Origin: UTCHB3 sp008363265
Lineage (GTDB): Bacteria > Bacteroidota > Ignavibacteria > Ignavibacteriales > Ignavibacteriaceae
DNA length: 64,000 nucleotides
Direction of reading: 5' to 3'
Assembly (NCBI GenBank): GCA_045863055.1
Contig: BTUW01000003.1
Span: 193,601 to 257,600, forward strand
Shown here: positions 42,970 to 51,480 of the stretch, one piece after another
Numbering within the stretch: position 1 is the first letter of the stretch
How the letters are laid out: each line of letters opens with the position of its first letter
Notes under the pieces: model-generated
The model's database searches: none
What the model was told of the DNA's origin: nothing
Seen by the model: only the letters and a program-made list of their open reading frames with translations
Translations under genes and position numbers: made by a program

Positions 42970-44292
42970 ATGAAATACATGACCAAAACTGTAATTTTTA
43001 CCCTGCTTATATTATTTTGTTCCTCGATCAACGCCCAATCAACAATTTATCGGGTAAAATTTGATGAGGAGATATCCCTCTCTCTTGTTCCATATCTTAA
43101 GCGAGCGCTTGAAATGGCTGAAAAAGAGAAGGCTGATGCGCTTCTGGTTGAGATCAATACCTTCGGTGGAAGGGTTGACGCCGCTACACAATTAAAGGAT
43201 GTGTTGCTTGACGCCAAAATTCCCACGATCGCATTTGTGAATAAACGCGCCGTATCCGCGGGTGCACTGATAACCCTCTCTTGTAAGAACATCGCAATGG
43301 CCCCCGGTAGTTCGATTGGGGCCGCAACAGTTGTTGATCAGGAAGGGAAAAAGGTATCAGAGAAGTATCAGTCGTATATGCGGGCGGAGATGCGTTCCAC
43401 TGCCCAAAAGAACGGTAGAAATCCCAAAATTGCCGAGGGAATGGTCGATGAAAGAGTAGTTATCCCCGGCTTGGTCGATTCCACCCAGCTCGTTTCCCTT
43501 GATGATGTCGAGGCCGTTCAGTATAAAATGGCAGATACGATAGTTGCATCCGCCGAGGCTGCCGCGAAAGCATTCGGGTTTTCTGATCCCCGGATTATTG
43601 ATGTAAAAAGCAACTGGGCTGAGGAGTTCGTCAAATTTCTCAATAATCCCCTGGTTGCTTCCCTTCTGATAATGTTGGGACTCGCAGGATTATACACAGA
43701 GATCAAGACCCCCGGGTTCGGGGTGCCGGGAATAATGGGAATACTCTTTTTAGCGCTATTTTTTGGGTCGTCGCTGATACTCGATCTGGCATCCTGGTTT
43801 GAGATACTCCTTTTCATTCTGGGGCTTGGGGCCATTCTGGTTGAAATATTTCTTATACCCGGATTTGGAGTGGCAGGGGTCGTGGGAATTATTCTTATGA
43901 TCGCGGCACTCTTTTTCTCCCTTTTCAATACAGAGGGTTATTTCGATTACAGTCTGATACAGCTCGCCATCATCCAACTGGGTGGTGCGCTTGCCGGATT
44001 CTTTATACTCGGCTTCCTTGCCTACAAATACCTGCCCAATACAAGAACCTTCAAATCGTTCGTTCTTGATGTGGAGTCGGGTTCAAACAAGGGATTTACT
44101 TCAGCGCCTGATTTCTCTCCTCTCGTGGGCTTAACAGGTACGGCGATAACCGTGCTCCGCCCGGCAGGTACTGCCATTATCGACGACAAAAGATACGATG
44201 TGGTAACGCAAGGCGACTATATAGATAAAGATTCCCGTATCCGGGTTCTGAAAGTTGAAGGAATGCGGATAGTGGTGGAAAAGCTCAATTAA
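42970..44292 (+). CDS. NfeD-family membrane serine protease (long form, ClpP-class)
   Basis: This 440-residue protein has a signal peptide (ending SINAQ), a ClpP/SppA-like protease domain (25-215), a four-to-five-helix membrane region (about 220-350) and a C-terminal OB-fold NfeD domain (about 365-440). The nucleophile is Ser97 in RAVSAGALITL; the paired Lys is probably Lys147 in AQKNGRNP. Long-form NfeD proteins cleave stomatin/SPFH partners and take part in membrane quality control. No stomatin gene is adjacent, which is unusual because the two are commonly neighbours. It is divergent from the SGNH gene. Confidence 0.92.
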   Translation: MKYMTKTVIFTLLILFCSSINAQSTIYRVKFDEEISLSLVPYLKRALEMAEKEKADALLVEINTFGGRVDAATQLKDVLLDAKIPTIAFVNKRAVSAGALITLSCKNIAMAPGSSIGAATVVDQEGKKVSEKYQSYMRAEMRSTAQKNGRNPKIAEGMVDERVVIPGLVDSTQLVSLDDVEAVQYKMADTIVASAEAAAKAFGFSDPRIIDVKSNWAEEFVKFLNNPLVASLLIMLGLAGLYTEIKTPGFGVPGIMGILFLALFFGSSLILDLASWFEILLFILGLGAILVEIFLIPGFGVAGVVGIILMIAALFFSLFNTEGYFDYSLIQLAIIQLGGALAGFFILGFLAYKYLPNTRTFKSFVLDVESGSNKGFTSAPDFSPLVGLTGTAITVLRPAGTAIIDDKRYDVVTQGDYIDKDSRIRVLKVEGMRIVVEKLN

Positions 44293-44300
44293 AAACAAAA

Positions 44301-44330
44301 AGAGGCTGTCTCAAAAGGGGCAGCCTTTTT
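44301..44330. terminator. Hairpin terminator after the NfeD gene
   Basis: GGCTG (44304-44308) pairs with CAGCC (44321-44325) and is followed by a T-run. The stem is of the same type as at 4491-4524, 14615-14648 and 46236-46280. Confidence 0.8.
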
Positions 44331-44552
44331 TATTGTATTCTCAGATTTATCAAAAAGAGTCTTTTCCTCAAGTTGGCTCCTACTTATGATCCCCGTTTTA
44401 TTGATCCCTCGCCTTATGTTAATTTCTAGAAGCGTTTGACTCTTCTTTTCGCCTGAAAATTGACCAAATCAGTTTAGCCTAAATATGTTCTAACCTATTG
44501 TAATATATGGTAGTTAAGAGGAATATTTATTTTTAGATACGGTCAATTTTTC

Positions 44553-44560
44553 GTATTTTT
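44553..44560 (+). promoter_or_regulatory. Candidate -7 box of the transposase inside the left inverted repeat
   Basis: TATTTTTG matches TAnnTTTG and lies only 4 bases before the ATG at 44565, so a transcript from here would have almost no leader. It overlaps the proposed terminal repeat. Confidence 0.35.
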
Positions 44561-44564
44561 GCAT

Positions 44565-46136
44565 ATGAAAAAGACACCAAAAACCCCTGCATTCAAACCC
44601 TACGATCAGCACCAAATGTTTCTGTTTCCTCCTTCAATTGAGGATATGATACCCAAGGAGCATCCTGTTCGTGTGGTAAACTCAATTCTTGATAAAATTA
44701 ACTATACATCTTTGTTCGACCGATATCCGGGTGGAGGGACTTCCAGTTATAATCCCGTGATGCTTGTAAAGGTAATCGTTTATTCCTACCTTAACAATAT
44801 TTACACCAGTCGAAAGATAGAAGCTGCCCTAAAGGAAAATATTCATCACATGTGGATAAGCGGGATGCAGCAACCTGATCACAATACAATAAACAGGTTC
44901 CGCAAGGATAAGCTGAGTCTATCCCTGAAAAACCTCTTTACACAGGTGGTTGAACTTCTGGTAGAACAGAAAGTCATTAGTATAAAAGAGTTGTATTTAG
45001 ACGGGACAAAGATAGAGGCGAATGCCAACAAATATACCTTTGTTTGGGGCAATGCGATCAAGTCAAACAAAGAGAAAATGAAGAAGCAGCTTAAGGATAT
45101 TTGGGAATTTGCTCAAAAACAGGCCTCAGAGGATGAGAAGGAAGATTTTCCCTTTGAGTACCATGAGCCCGATCCTGAGAGTGTCAAGGAGGCAATAGAG
45201 AGGATTAATAAATCTCTGGCAGACAGCGAGGCCGAGGTACCGGCAAAGCTAAAGCAGAAGTTGAAATACGCAGAGAAGAACTGGCCGGTGAATCTGAAGA
45301 AATATCAGGAGCAGGAGGGTATACTTGGTGAGAGGAAGTCGTATAGCAAGACAGATAAAGATGCGACATTCATGCGGATGAAGGAAGATCACATGATGAA
45401 CGGGCAGTTAAAAGCGGGTTATAATGTAGAGATAGCAACGAACAACCAGTTAGTGGTAAGTTATGATATTTTCCAGAAACCCGGTGACACAACGACATTA
45501 CCTGATGTAGTAAAGGGAATACAGCAGGAATATGGAGAGAGCCCTGAGTACTTAATTGCGGATGCCGGTTATGGGTCTGAAGAGAATTATCAGTTCCTAC
45601 AGAAGGAGGGAATAAAGGGAGTAATAAAGTACAATTATTATGATGCAAAGAAGAAAAGAAAAAGCAAGTATCCGTTCAGTCATGAGAATCTTTACTATAA
45701 TCAAAAAGAGGATTGTTTAATCTGTCCGATGGGTCAGAGAATGGATTATGTAGGAAAACGGTACAGAAAAACAGAAAATGGTTACACACTTGAGTTGAGC
45801 AGGTACAAGGCGAAGAACTGTGAGGGATGTCCACTTCGGGGAGCATGTCACAAAGGTGCCGGGGAGAGAATTATAGAAATAAGTCATACAGGGAGAGAAC
45901 TAAGACAGAAGGCGGAAGAGATACTCGAATCAGAGACCGGAGCAGAACTCTACAGACGGAGAAAGATAGATGTGGAGCCTGTCTTCGGAAACATAAAGCA
46001 AAACATGGGATTTACGAGGTTCACACTTCGAGGAAAGAAGGGTGTGCTGACAGAGTTGGGATTGGTAGCTTTTGCTCACAATTTTAGAAAGATAATATTA
46101 GGCAAAATGTTCGAATTTACCCCAAATTTTGCTTAA
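44565..46136 (+). CDS. IS1182-family DDE transposase
   Basis: This 523-residue intact transposase has the N-terminal helical DUF772-type region (about 15-100, 'HPVRVVNSILDKI', 'HNTINRFRK'). The catalytic residues lie in ELYLDGTKIEANANK (first Asp), LIADAGYGSEEN (second Asp) and 'RRKIDVEPVFGNIKQNMGF' (Glu). A Cys cluster (CLICPMGQRM, 'CEGCPLRGACHKGAGER') probably binds zinc. The ATG at 44565 is preferred to a TTG six bases upstream. There is no frameshift or stop, so the element may be active. Confidence 0.95.
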   Translation: MKKTPKTPAFKPYDQHQMFLFPPSIEDMIPKEHPVRVVNSILDKINYTSLFDRYPGGGTSSYNPVMLVKVIVYSYLNNIYTSRKIEAALKENIHHMWISGMQQPDHNTINRFRKDKLSLSLKNLFTQVVELLVEQKVISIKELYLDGTKIEANANKYTFVWGNAIKSNKEKMKKQLKDIWEFAQKQASEDEKEDFPFEYHEPDPESVKEAIERINKSLADSEAEVPAKLKQKLKYAEKNWPVNLKKYQEQEGILGERKSYSKTDKDATFMRMKEDHMMNGQLKAGYNVEIATNNQLVVSYDIFQKPGDTTTLPDVVKGIQQEYGESPEYLIADAGYGSEENYQFLQKEGIKGVIKYNYYDAKKKRKSKYPFSHENLYYNQKEDCLICPMGQRMDYVGKRYRKTENGYTLELSRYKAKNCEGCPLRGACHKGAGERIIEISHTGRELRQKAEEILESETGAELYRRRKIDVEPVFGNIKQNMGFTRFTLRGKKGVLTELGLVAFAHNFRKIILGKMFEFTPNFA

Positions 46137-46159
46137 AAAAGGGTTAATACCCTTTTTTT
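46135..46159 (+). terminator. Hairpin terminator after the transposase
   Basis: A-run, GGGT (46141-46144), loop TAAT, ACCC (46149-46152) and a seven-base T-run directly follow the transposase stop. Confidence 0.8.
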
Positions 46160-46235
46160 GTGATCAAAAAACACAAAAGTTACTTTGGTTAATGAACAAT
46201 TACCGGTGTTATTCAAAAAAAACGAAAAATGACAT

Positions 46236-46280
46236 AAAAAAAGAGGCTGCTGGATATTTACTATCGAGACAGCCTCTTTT
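46236..46280. terminator. Bidirectional hairpin terminator after the lipoprotein gene
   Basis: AAGAGGCTG (46241-46249) pairs with CAGCCTCTT (46270-46278), with A- and T-runs outside. It ends the sucD-to-lipoprotein transcript on the minus strand. Confidence 0.8.
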
Positions 46281-46300
46281 CACAAATCGGTTCTTTAATT

Positions 46301-47350
46301 TTACTTCAGTTTTTCAACAACATTCACTACGCGTGATTTCTTAACGCTGGTGAAATCTGTCAACTTACCAGTTCTGTCAGGAATCTTTCCACTGAATGCA
46401 ACTTCTTCAATAAGGTTGGTTCTCGATTTCTGGAGCTTGCCCTGATCATCGTTGTAGAAAACCTTACCACCACCGGTGATAACGCTTCTGTCAACCTTGA
46501 TCCCCTGTTTTTCGAGTTCAGGGTTAAAAGCGTATGATGCATCGTAGCCGGCTTCAATTACAGAAATGTTGCTTCCGCTGAATTTACCCTTCTCTTTTAA
46601 GGTGTAGAGCTGAGTGGCACTCAACTGATACATTCCGCTTGGATCGTTAACGGGCGGCTTCTGATCGCGATAGGTTTCGTTGGCTTTGAGAGTACCCGGT
46701 GAGAATGATCTGAATACCTGCATAATCATCCCCTTAAGGTTGTTTTTTATCTCGTCTGCTGCCATTTCTTTCTGCTGGGCCGGGATCGAATCCTTCCCCT
46801 GTGGAAGAACAGCATCAACGATTTTGTCAACCCTGAACACTTCGCGGATGTTACCGTTCTTGTCAACTCTGGCAAAGAACGAGTTAGTAGTTATGGCTTC
46901 ATAGAAACCGAAATCGAGCTTCTTGGCTGAGTCAAGTTTATCACCGGTCTTGTATTCTTTCTTCTCGCCGTTGATATCTGATTTAACATAGATGCTCTTT
47001 GTGGTTACTTCCACTTCAGCAATTGTATCTTTGTCAACATCCTTAACTTCAAAATCGATCACGAGTACATTCTGCTGATCCATTGTCTGCTTCATTACAG
47101 TATCGATCTTTGTTTCCTGGGAGACGACATTTATAAAGGCGATCTTATATGTGAATTTATCACCTTTTTCAAGTTTGTAACCAAACTTCGATTCGCCTTC
47201 CGCAGGTTTCACATCTGTAAGTGTGAGATAATTCGTATCCACTGAGTTATCACCGGCGACAGACGCGGGTGAATCAGAAGAATCGCAACCCGAGTAAATT
47301 ACGAGAGACGAAACCATAAGGATTGATAAGATCATTTTTCTTAATGACAT
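46301..47350 (-). CDS. Lipoprotein of unknown function
   Basis: This 349-residue lipoprotein has a type II signal peptide with lipobox YSGC (Cys22). The mature part is beta-rich with repeated strands such as 'KFGYKLEKGDKFTYKIAF', 'EVEVTTKSIYVKSD' and 'VIDFEVKDVDKDTIAEVEV', and many Lys and Asp. I do not recognise the family with certainty; DUF6263-type lipoproteins look similar. The ATG at 47350 follows AAGGT; a longer frame to 47431 would put the signal peptide internally. It begins 4 bases after the NamZ-like gene and is the last gene of the sucD operon. Confidence 0.82.
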   Translation of the reverse strand: MSLRKMILSILMVSSLVIYSGCDSSDSPASVAGDNSVDTNYLTLTDVKPAEGESKFGYKLEKGDKFTYKIAFINVVSQETKIDTVMKQTMDQQNVLVIDFEVKDVDKDTIAEVEVTTKSIYVKSDINGEKKEYKTGDKLDSAKKLDFGFYEAITTNSFFARVDKNGNIREVFRVDKIVDAVLPQGKDSIPAQQKEMAADEIKNNLKGMIMQVFRSFSPGTLKANETYRDQKPPVNDPSGMYQLSATQLYTLKEKGKFSGSNISVIEAGYDASYAFNPELEKQGIKVDRSVITGGGKVFYNDDQGKLQKSRTNLIEEVAFSGKIPDRTGKLTDFTSVKKSRVVNVVEKLK

Positions 47351-47354
47351 TCTT

Positions 47355-48593
47355 TTACCTTGAGTTAGTGTATAATAAAAAACTGTTCCTGATATTCTTA
47401 AACTGCTGCAGTTCAGCGGTGTATGATTCAACGCTCTTTTTCCAACCCTGTGTCAGCAGCAATTCCTTAAACCCATTTTTCCCTGTCTTTAATTTAAATC
47501 CTCTATCCTTGATCTCAAATTTGCCCGGATATTCCTTGGCGAAATGATCGATCAACCAAATGCCGAATTTAACTGATTCAAAACTCTCATCTATTTTTGT
47601 GATTCTTACACCGTTGCACAGCTCACCCTCATACTTGGGTTTTGTGGCAGCTTTGCCCGAGATAGGAGTAAAAGTAAAAACCTCGACACCCTTGATTCCC
47701 GGAAAAGAAGCAACCTCGTTTTTCAGGTTCTCACCGTTCACGAATGGTGCTCCGAATATCAGAAAGGGGTCAACAGTCCCCCTGCCTTCAGCAATATTTG
47801 TATTTTCGAGAATGCAGGTACCCGGGTAAACCAGACAGGCAAGCTCTGAACGGAGATTTGGAGATGGGTCAAGCCACTTCAAACCAGTCTCAGTAAATGA
47901 TGTTTCCCTAAAATAACCTCTCATTTTTACAACATCCACTGAACAACTGATATTCTTTCGCTTTATTATATCTTCTTTGAAGAAGAGGGCGAGTTCTCCG
48001 GCGGTCATTCCGTGAGACATGGGAAGAGCTGTTATCCCGATGAACGAGAAAAGGGAGTCTTCTACAATGGGACCATCCACATAAGTACATCCGATAATAT
48101 TTGGCTGATCAAGTACAAGCACGGGAATTCCTGCCTCACCACAAGCTTCCATAACATTGTAAAGTGTCGAAATATAGGTGTAATACCTGACACCCACATC
48201 CCTTATTGAGAAGATCATGAGCTCGATCCCTTTTAACATTTCAGGGGTCGGTTTTCTGGTTTCGCCGTAAAGCGAATAAACAGGGATCCCGGTTTTTTCA
48301 TCCTTTGAATCGCTGATCTTCTTCCCTGCTGATTCATCTCCCCTGAATCCATGCTCGGGACCAAAAACGGCGGCGATCTTTCCCTTCTTTTCGAAGTGGA
48401 TCACATCAACCAAATGCTTCCCGTCGGCGGTAACACCGGTGTGGTTTGTAACGACACCGAGGTTTTTACCTGCATATTTATCAAACTCTTTATTCAGGAA
48501 AATATCGGGACCGTTCTGGAAGGCAGTGTTGTTCTGCGCGCAACCTGTTGATGCGGCAAGAAGCATTACCAAAATGAAAAGCAACCTGCTCAT
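47355..48593 (-). CDS. DUF1343 / NamZ-like exo-beta-N-acetylmuramidase lipoprotein
   Basis: This 412-residue lipoprotein (lipobox STGC, Cys18) has the DUF1343 pattern: 'KNLGVVTNHTGV', 'AVFGPEHGFRGDESAGK', 'PVYSLYGETRKPTPEML', 'DVGVRYYTYISTL', 'VLDQPNIIG', 'PMSHGMTAGELA' and 'NIAEGRGTVDPF'. NamZ enzymes remove terminal MurNAc from murein fragments. The start at 48593 overlaps the NUDIX gene stop (ATGA), so translation is coupled. Together with the YkfB/YkfC-like pair at 35662-37970 it suggests active murein recycling. Confidence 0.88.
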   Translation of the reverse strand: MSRLLFILVMLLAASTGCAQNNTAFQNGPDIFLNKEFDKYAGKNLGVVTNHTGVTADGKHLVDVIHFEKKGKIAAVFGPEHGFRGDESAGKKISDSKDEKTGIPVYSLYGETRKPTPEMLKGIELMIFSIRDVGVRYYTYISTLYNVMEACGEAGIPVLVLDQPNIIGCTYVDGPIVEDSLFSFIGITALPMSHGMTAGELALFFKEDIIKRKNISCSVDVVKMRGYFRETSFTETGLKWLDPSPNLRSELACLVYPGTCILENTNIAEGRGTVDPFLIFGAPFVNGENLKNEVASFPGIKGVEVFTFTPISGKAATKPKYEGELCNGVRITKIDESFESVKFGIWLIDHFAKEYPGKFEIKDRGFKLKTGKNGFKELLLTQGWKKSVESYTAELQQFKNIRNSFLLYTNSR

Positions 48594-49150
48594 TTTCCCG
48601 ACTCCGTTACTTCCAATACTTTTTCCCAGGCCAGTGCCCATGCCGCCATGGTCATTCCGTCAAAGATACTTCCATCTCTCATCATCTTGTCAACCTCCTC
48701 GGGAGTGTACTCGTGAAGAGATAATTCCTCTGAATCATCGGCCTTTTTGGGATCAACCTTCAGATCTGAAGCAATATAAACCTGGCAAAATTCGTCGGTA
48801 ACCCCGTTAAAAGGACAAAATTTACCGACATGCTTGATTTTGCCAGCCGAAAAACCGGTTTCCTCCATCAGTTCAACCTTCGCGGTTTCGAGAGGGGTCA
48901 TCCCCTCTTTGTTTCCGCCGCAGGGGAACTCGAGTGAAAATCTTTTATTCAGGTAGCGGTATTGCTTAACGAGCAAGATCTTTCTGTCTTCAGTTACCGG
49001 TATGATCATGGAAGAGCCGGAAGTATGCACAAAATAATAAGTACCTCTGAACCCGGTGGTTGGGATTACAAAATCATCGATCTTGTAGGTCCAGTAGGGA
49101 TTTTTGTGAAACTCCCGGCTCTTAAGCTTTTTCCAGCGCGAAAGGGGCAT
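48590..49150 (-). CDS. NUDIX hydrolase (ADP-ribose pyrophosphatase-like)
   Basis: This 186-residue protein has the NUDIX box in 'GGNKEGMTPLETAKVELMEETGF' (the GX5EX7REUXEEXGU pattern with Val in place of Arg). The preceding 'VKQYRYLNKRFSLEFPCG' is typical of ADP-sugar pyrophosphatases of the NudF type. It would hydrolyse ADP-ribose or a nucleotide sugar to a sugar phosphate and AMP. Its ATG shares one base with the ndk stop, and its own stop overlaps the NamZ-like start. Confidence 0.9.
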   Translation of the reverse strand: MPLSRWKKLKSREFHKNPYWTYKIDDFVIPTTGFRGTYYFVHTSGSSMIIPVTEDRKILLVKQYRYLNKRFSLEFPCGGNKEGMTPLETAKVELMEETGFSAGKIKHVGKFCPFNGVTDEFCQVYIASDLKVDPKKADDSEELSLHEYTPEEVDKMMRDGSIFDGMTMAAWALAWEKVLEVTESGK

Positions 49151-49581
49151 TAAAGCGGATAGTTGTTCAGGCGCTCGTCACGGGAAAAGAAATGAGCGAT
49201 CTCGATGAGGGCGTTCTCGTCACTGTCTGAGCCGTGAACCGCGTTCTCGCCTTTGCTTGTCGCGTATCTCTTTCTGACTGTTCCTTCAGCAGCTTCAGCA
49301 GGATCAGTAGCACCGATAAGTGTTCTGAAATCTGCAACCGCGTTCTCCTTTTCAAGCATGAGAGGAACACATGGACCTGATGACATAAACTCAACCAGTT
49401 CCTGATAGAATCCTCTCTCTTTGTGAACTTCGTAGAAGCCCTTTGCAGAGTCGAGGCTCATTCTGGTCATTTTCATGGCTTTAATTTTGAAACCGGCTTC
49501 AGTGATCATTGTGAGGATCTGGCCGATGTTATTGTTTCTTACCGCATCCGGTTTTATAATGGCAAATGTAAGGTTGCCCAA
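49150..49581 (-). CDS. ndk: Nucleoside diphosphate kinase
   Basis: This 143-residue enzyme transfers a phosphate from ATP to other NDPs. The pattern is complete: 'FAIIKPDAV' (6-14), the Kpn-loop region, and the phosphorylated His116 in NAVHGSDS. The length is normal. It lies 26 bases after sucD and overlaps the NUDIX gene start. NDK is often paired with succinyl-CoA synthetase, which makes the GTP/ATP it equilibrates. Confidence 0.98.
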   Translation of the reverse strand: MGNLTFAIIKPDAVRNNNIGQILTMITEAGFKIKAMKMTRMSLDSAKGFYEVHKERGFYQELVEFMSSGPCVPLMLEKENAVADFRTLIGATDPAEAAEGTVRKRYATSKGENAVHGSDSDENALIEIAHFFSRDERLNNYPL

Positions 49582-49607
49582 TTCATTCTCCTTGGATTGA
49601 TTCTTTA

Positions 49608-50501
49608 TTAATTAGCGTTCTTTTTGTAGTAAACATCAAGTGCCTTTTTCATCGTGGCACCCATATCAGCGGGTGATTTAACCACTTTGATGCCGGCTTT
49701 CTTCATCGCTTCCATCTTTTCAGTGGCAGTACCCTTTCCACCGGAGATGATGGCGCCCGCGTGGCCCATTCTTCTTCCCGGAGGCGCGGTCTGTCCCGCG
49801 ATGAAACCAACTACCGGTTTCTTTACACTTTTTTTAATATACTCTGCCGCTTCTTCTTCAGCTGAACCGCCGATCTCACCGATCATTACGATACCATCTG
49901 TTTCAGGATCTTCATTGAAGAGTTTTATGATATCGATGAAACGGGAGCCGATAACAGGATCACCGCCGATTCCCACGCAGGTTGACTGACCGATACCGAG
50001 ATCTGAAAGCTGCTTGACCGCTTCATAGGTAAGTGTTCCTGAACGGGACACAACACCGACTCTTCCCGGTTTGTGGATGAAGCCGGGCATGATACCGATC
50101 TTACCTTTTCCGGGTGAGATAACTCCCGGGCAGTTCGGTCCGATAAGTACGATATCTTTCGCTCTGATATAATGATAAACAGGGATCATATCGTCTGCAG
50201 GAATCCCTTCAGTGATGCAGATGATCACCTTAATTCCGGCTTCAGCAGCCTCGAGGATCGCGTCAGCAGCGAAAGATGCCGGCACGAAGATAACAGATGT
50301 ATTGGCTTTTGTAGCAACAACCGCGTCTTTTACTGTATCAAAAACGGGGATACCTTCAAAATCGGTTCCGCCCTTGCCGGGGGTTACACCCGCGACAACC
50401 TTTGTCTTGTATTCCACCATCTGTCTGGTGTGAAATGATCCTTCACCGCCCGTAATGCCTTGAACTACAAGGCGAGTTTTCTTGTCAACAAGAATGCTCA
50501 T
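49608..50501 (-). CDS. sucD: Succinyl-CoA synthetase alpha subunit
   Basis: This 297-residue subunit has the CoA-binding Rossmann part ('VVQGITGGEGSFHTRQM', 'GGVTPGKGG'-type loop) and the ligase part with the phosphorylated His247 in GRRMGHAGAII and 'GIGGDPVIGS'. It forms succinate and ATP from succinyl-CoA with SucB/SucC. The beta subunit gene is not in this window, so the subunits are encoded apart. AAAGGA precedes the ATG; the 112-base gap upstream shows no clear promoter. First gene of the sucD-ndk-NUDIX-NamZ-lipoprotein operon. Confidence 0.97.
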   Translation of the reverse strand: MSILVDKKTRLVVQGITGGEGSFHTRQMVEYKTKVVAGVTPGKGGTDFEGIPVFDTVKDAVVATKANTSVIFVPASFAADAILEAAEAGIKVIICITEGIPADDMIPVYHYIRAKDIVLIGPNCPGVISPGKGKIGIMPGFIHKPGRVGVVSRSGTLTYEAVKQLSDLGIGQSTCVGIGGDPVIGSRFIDIIKLFNEDPETDGIVMIGEIGGSAEEEAAEYIKKSVKKPVVGFIAGQTAPPGRRMGHAGAIISGGKGTATEKMEAMKKAGIKVVKSPADMGATMKKALDVYYKKNAN

Positions 50502-50613
50502 GGTTGTATCCTTTATTCTGCAAAATTTTTCAAAATAATCATGTAAGATAATGATTCAGAAAGAAATTATTTTGTGAAAGTTTTGGATCAGAGGGCGCGG
50601 GTAAGAGTACGAA

Positions 50614-51480
50614 TCAGTTGAGAAGGAACTGTGTAGCGACAGAATTGAATTCATCCGGTTTTTCAAACTGGATGAAATGTCCGCACTCACCGAGGAGTAC
50701 AGTCTGAAAATCCAAGATACTGCTTTCGAAGGTATGGATCACATCCCCCACTGTTAACCAGGGATGGACAAAACGATTTGGGATCATCTTGTCATTCTCA
50801 CCGAAAAGTCCAAGTGTGGGAATTGGAATTTCATTTAGCCTGTATGGGACATCGGAATTCAACACTCCGTTTGCACTCCGCGCCACTATTTCGGCATGGT
50901 CAGCAAACCAATCGAAGTTACGCATCGCGATCCTGTCATCGATCATGAACTGCGCTTCCTCGGGAAAGTTGTGGAAGTTCACCTTCACATTGTTGGCGAT
51001 CTGCTCATCATCGTTGCTCATTATCCTGTCAGCGTTTAGGTATGATCTCACCAGAAATTTCTCATCCTCGCTGTAAGTCTCTGCACCACCCGGTGCGACA
51101 AGGATCATCTTGTTCAGTCGTTCAGCATGTTCAAGTGCAATCTTCAATGCAACAACGCCCCCCATCGAATGGCCGCAAACTGAGAACTTTTCGATACCCA
51201 GATTGTTCAAGAGCTTCATTATCACAAGGGCATAGTAGTCCATCGTCCCGCTGTGGAGTGGTTTGGATGATTTTCCATAACCGGGGAGATCAACGGCGAT
51301 GCATCTGAAATGACGGGAGAGTACGGCGAGATTCCTGTTCCACGCGGGGATGTAACTTCCCAGACCATGGATAAAAACAACGGGATCACCATCGCCCATA
51401 TCGGTATGGGCGATGGAGACTCCCGGAATAATTTCAGTCTCTTTTACTTCAAATTGGTATTTGAGGTCTTCGAGCGCCAT
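50614..51480 (-). CDS. Alpha/beta hydrolase (cytoplasmic)
   Basis: This 288-residue hydrolase has no signal peptide. The oxyanion 'FIHGLGSYIPAW', nucleophile Ser105 (CGHSMGG), acid Asp (FGENDKMIPN) and His (GECGHFIQFEKP) complete the triad of the MhpC/esterase group. It could cleave an ester, thioester or C-C bond; the substrate is unknown. It shares one base with its upstream paralogue (51480-52421), a lipoprotein form. Last gene of the GbsR-associated cluster. Confidence 0.9.
   Translation of the reverse strand: MALEDLKYQFEVKETEIIPGVSIAHTDMGDGDPVVFIHGLGSYIPAWNRNLAVLSRHFRCIAVDLPGYGKSSKPLHSGTMDYYALVIMKLLNNLGIEKFSVCGHSMGGVVALKIALEHAERLNKMILVAPGGAETYSEDEKFLVRSYLNADRIMSNDDEQIANNVKVNFHNFPEEAQFMIDDRIAMRNFDWFADHAEIVARSANGVLNSDVPYRLNEIPIPTLGLFGENDKMIPNRFVHPWLTVGDVIHTFESSILDFQTVLLGECGHFIQFEKPDEFNSVATQFLLN

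Larger units (their letters stand above)
44542..46233 (+). mobile_element. IS1182-family insertion sequence
   Basis: The element carries one full-length transposase. Candidate terminal inverted repeats are GTCAATTTTTCGTATTTTTG (left, from 44542) and, read inward on the other strand, GTCATTTTTCGTTTTTTTTG (right, ending at 46233). They agree closely but need compensating one-base gaps, so the exact ends are uncertain and no target duplication was found. The region 44331-44541 to its left shows no gene. It sits between two terminators in the NfeD-lipoprotein gap and interrupts no gene. Confidence 0.6.

Noticed and set aside
44331..44541. Small gene or RNA left of the insertion sequence
   Set aside because: No open frame with a start signal, and no tRNA-like fold or conserved motif could be recognised.
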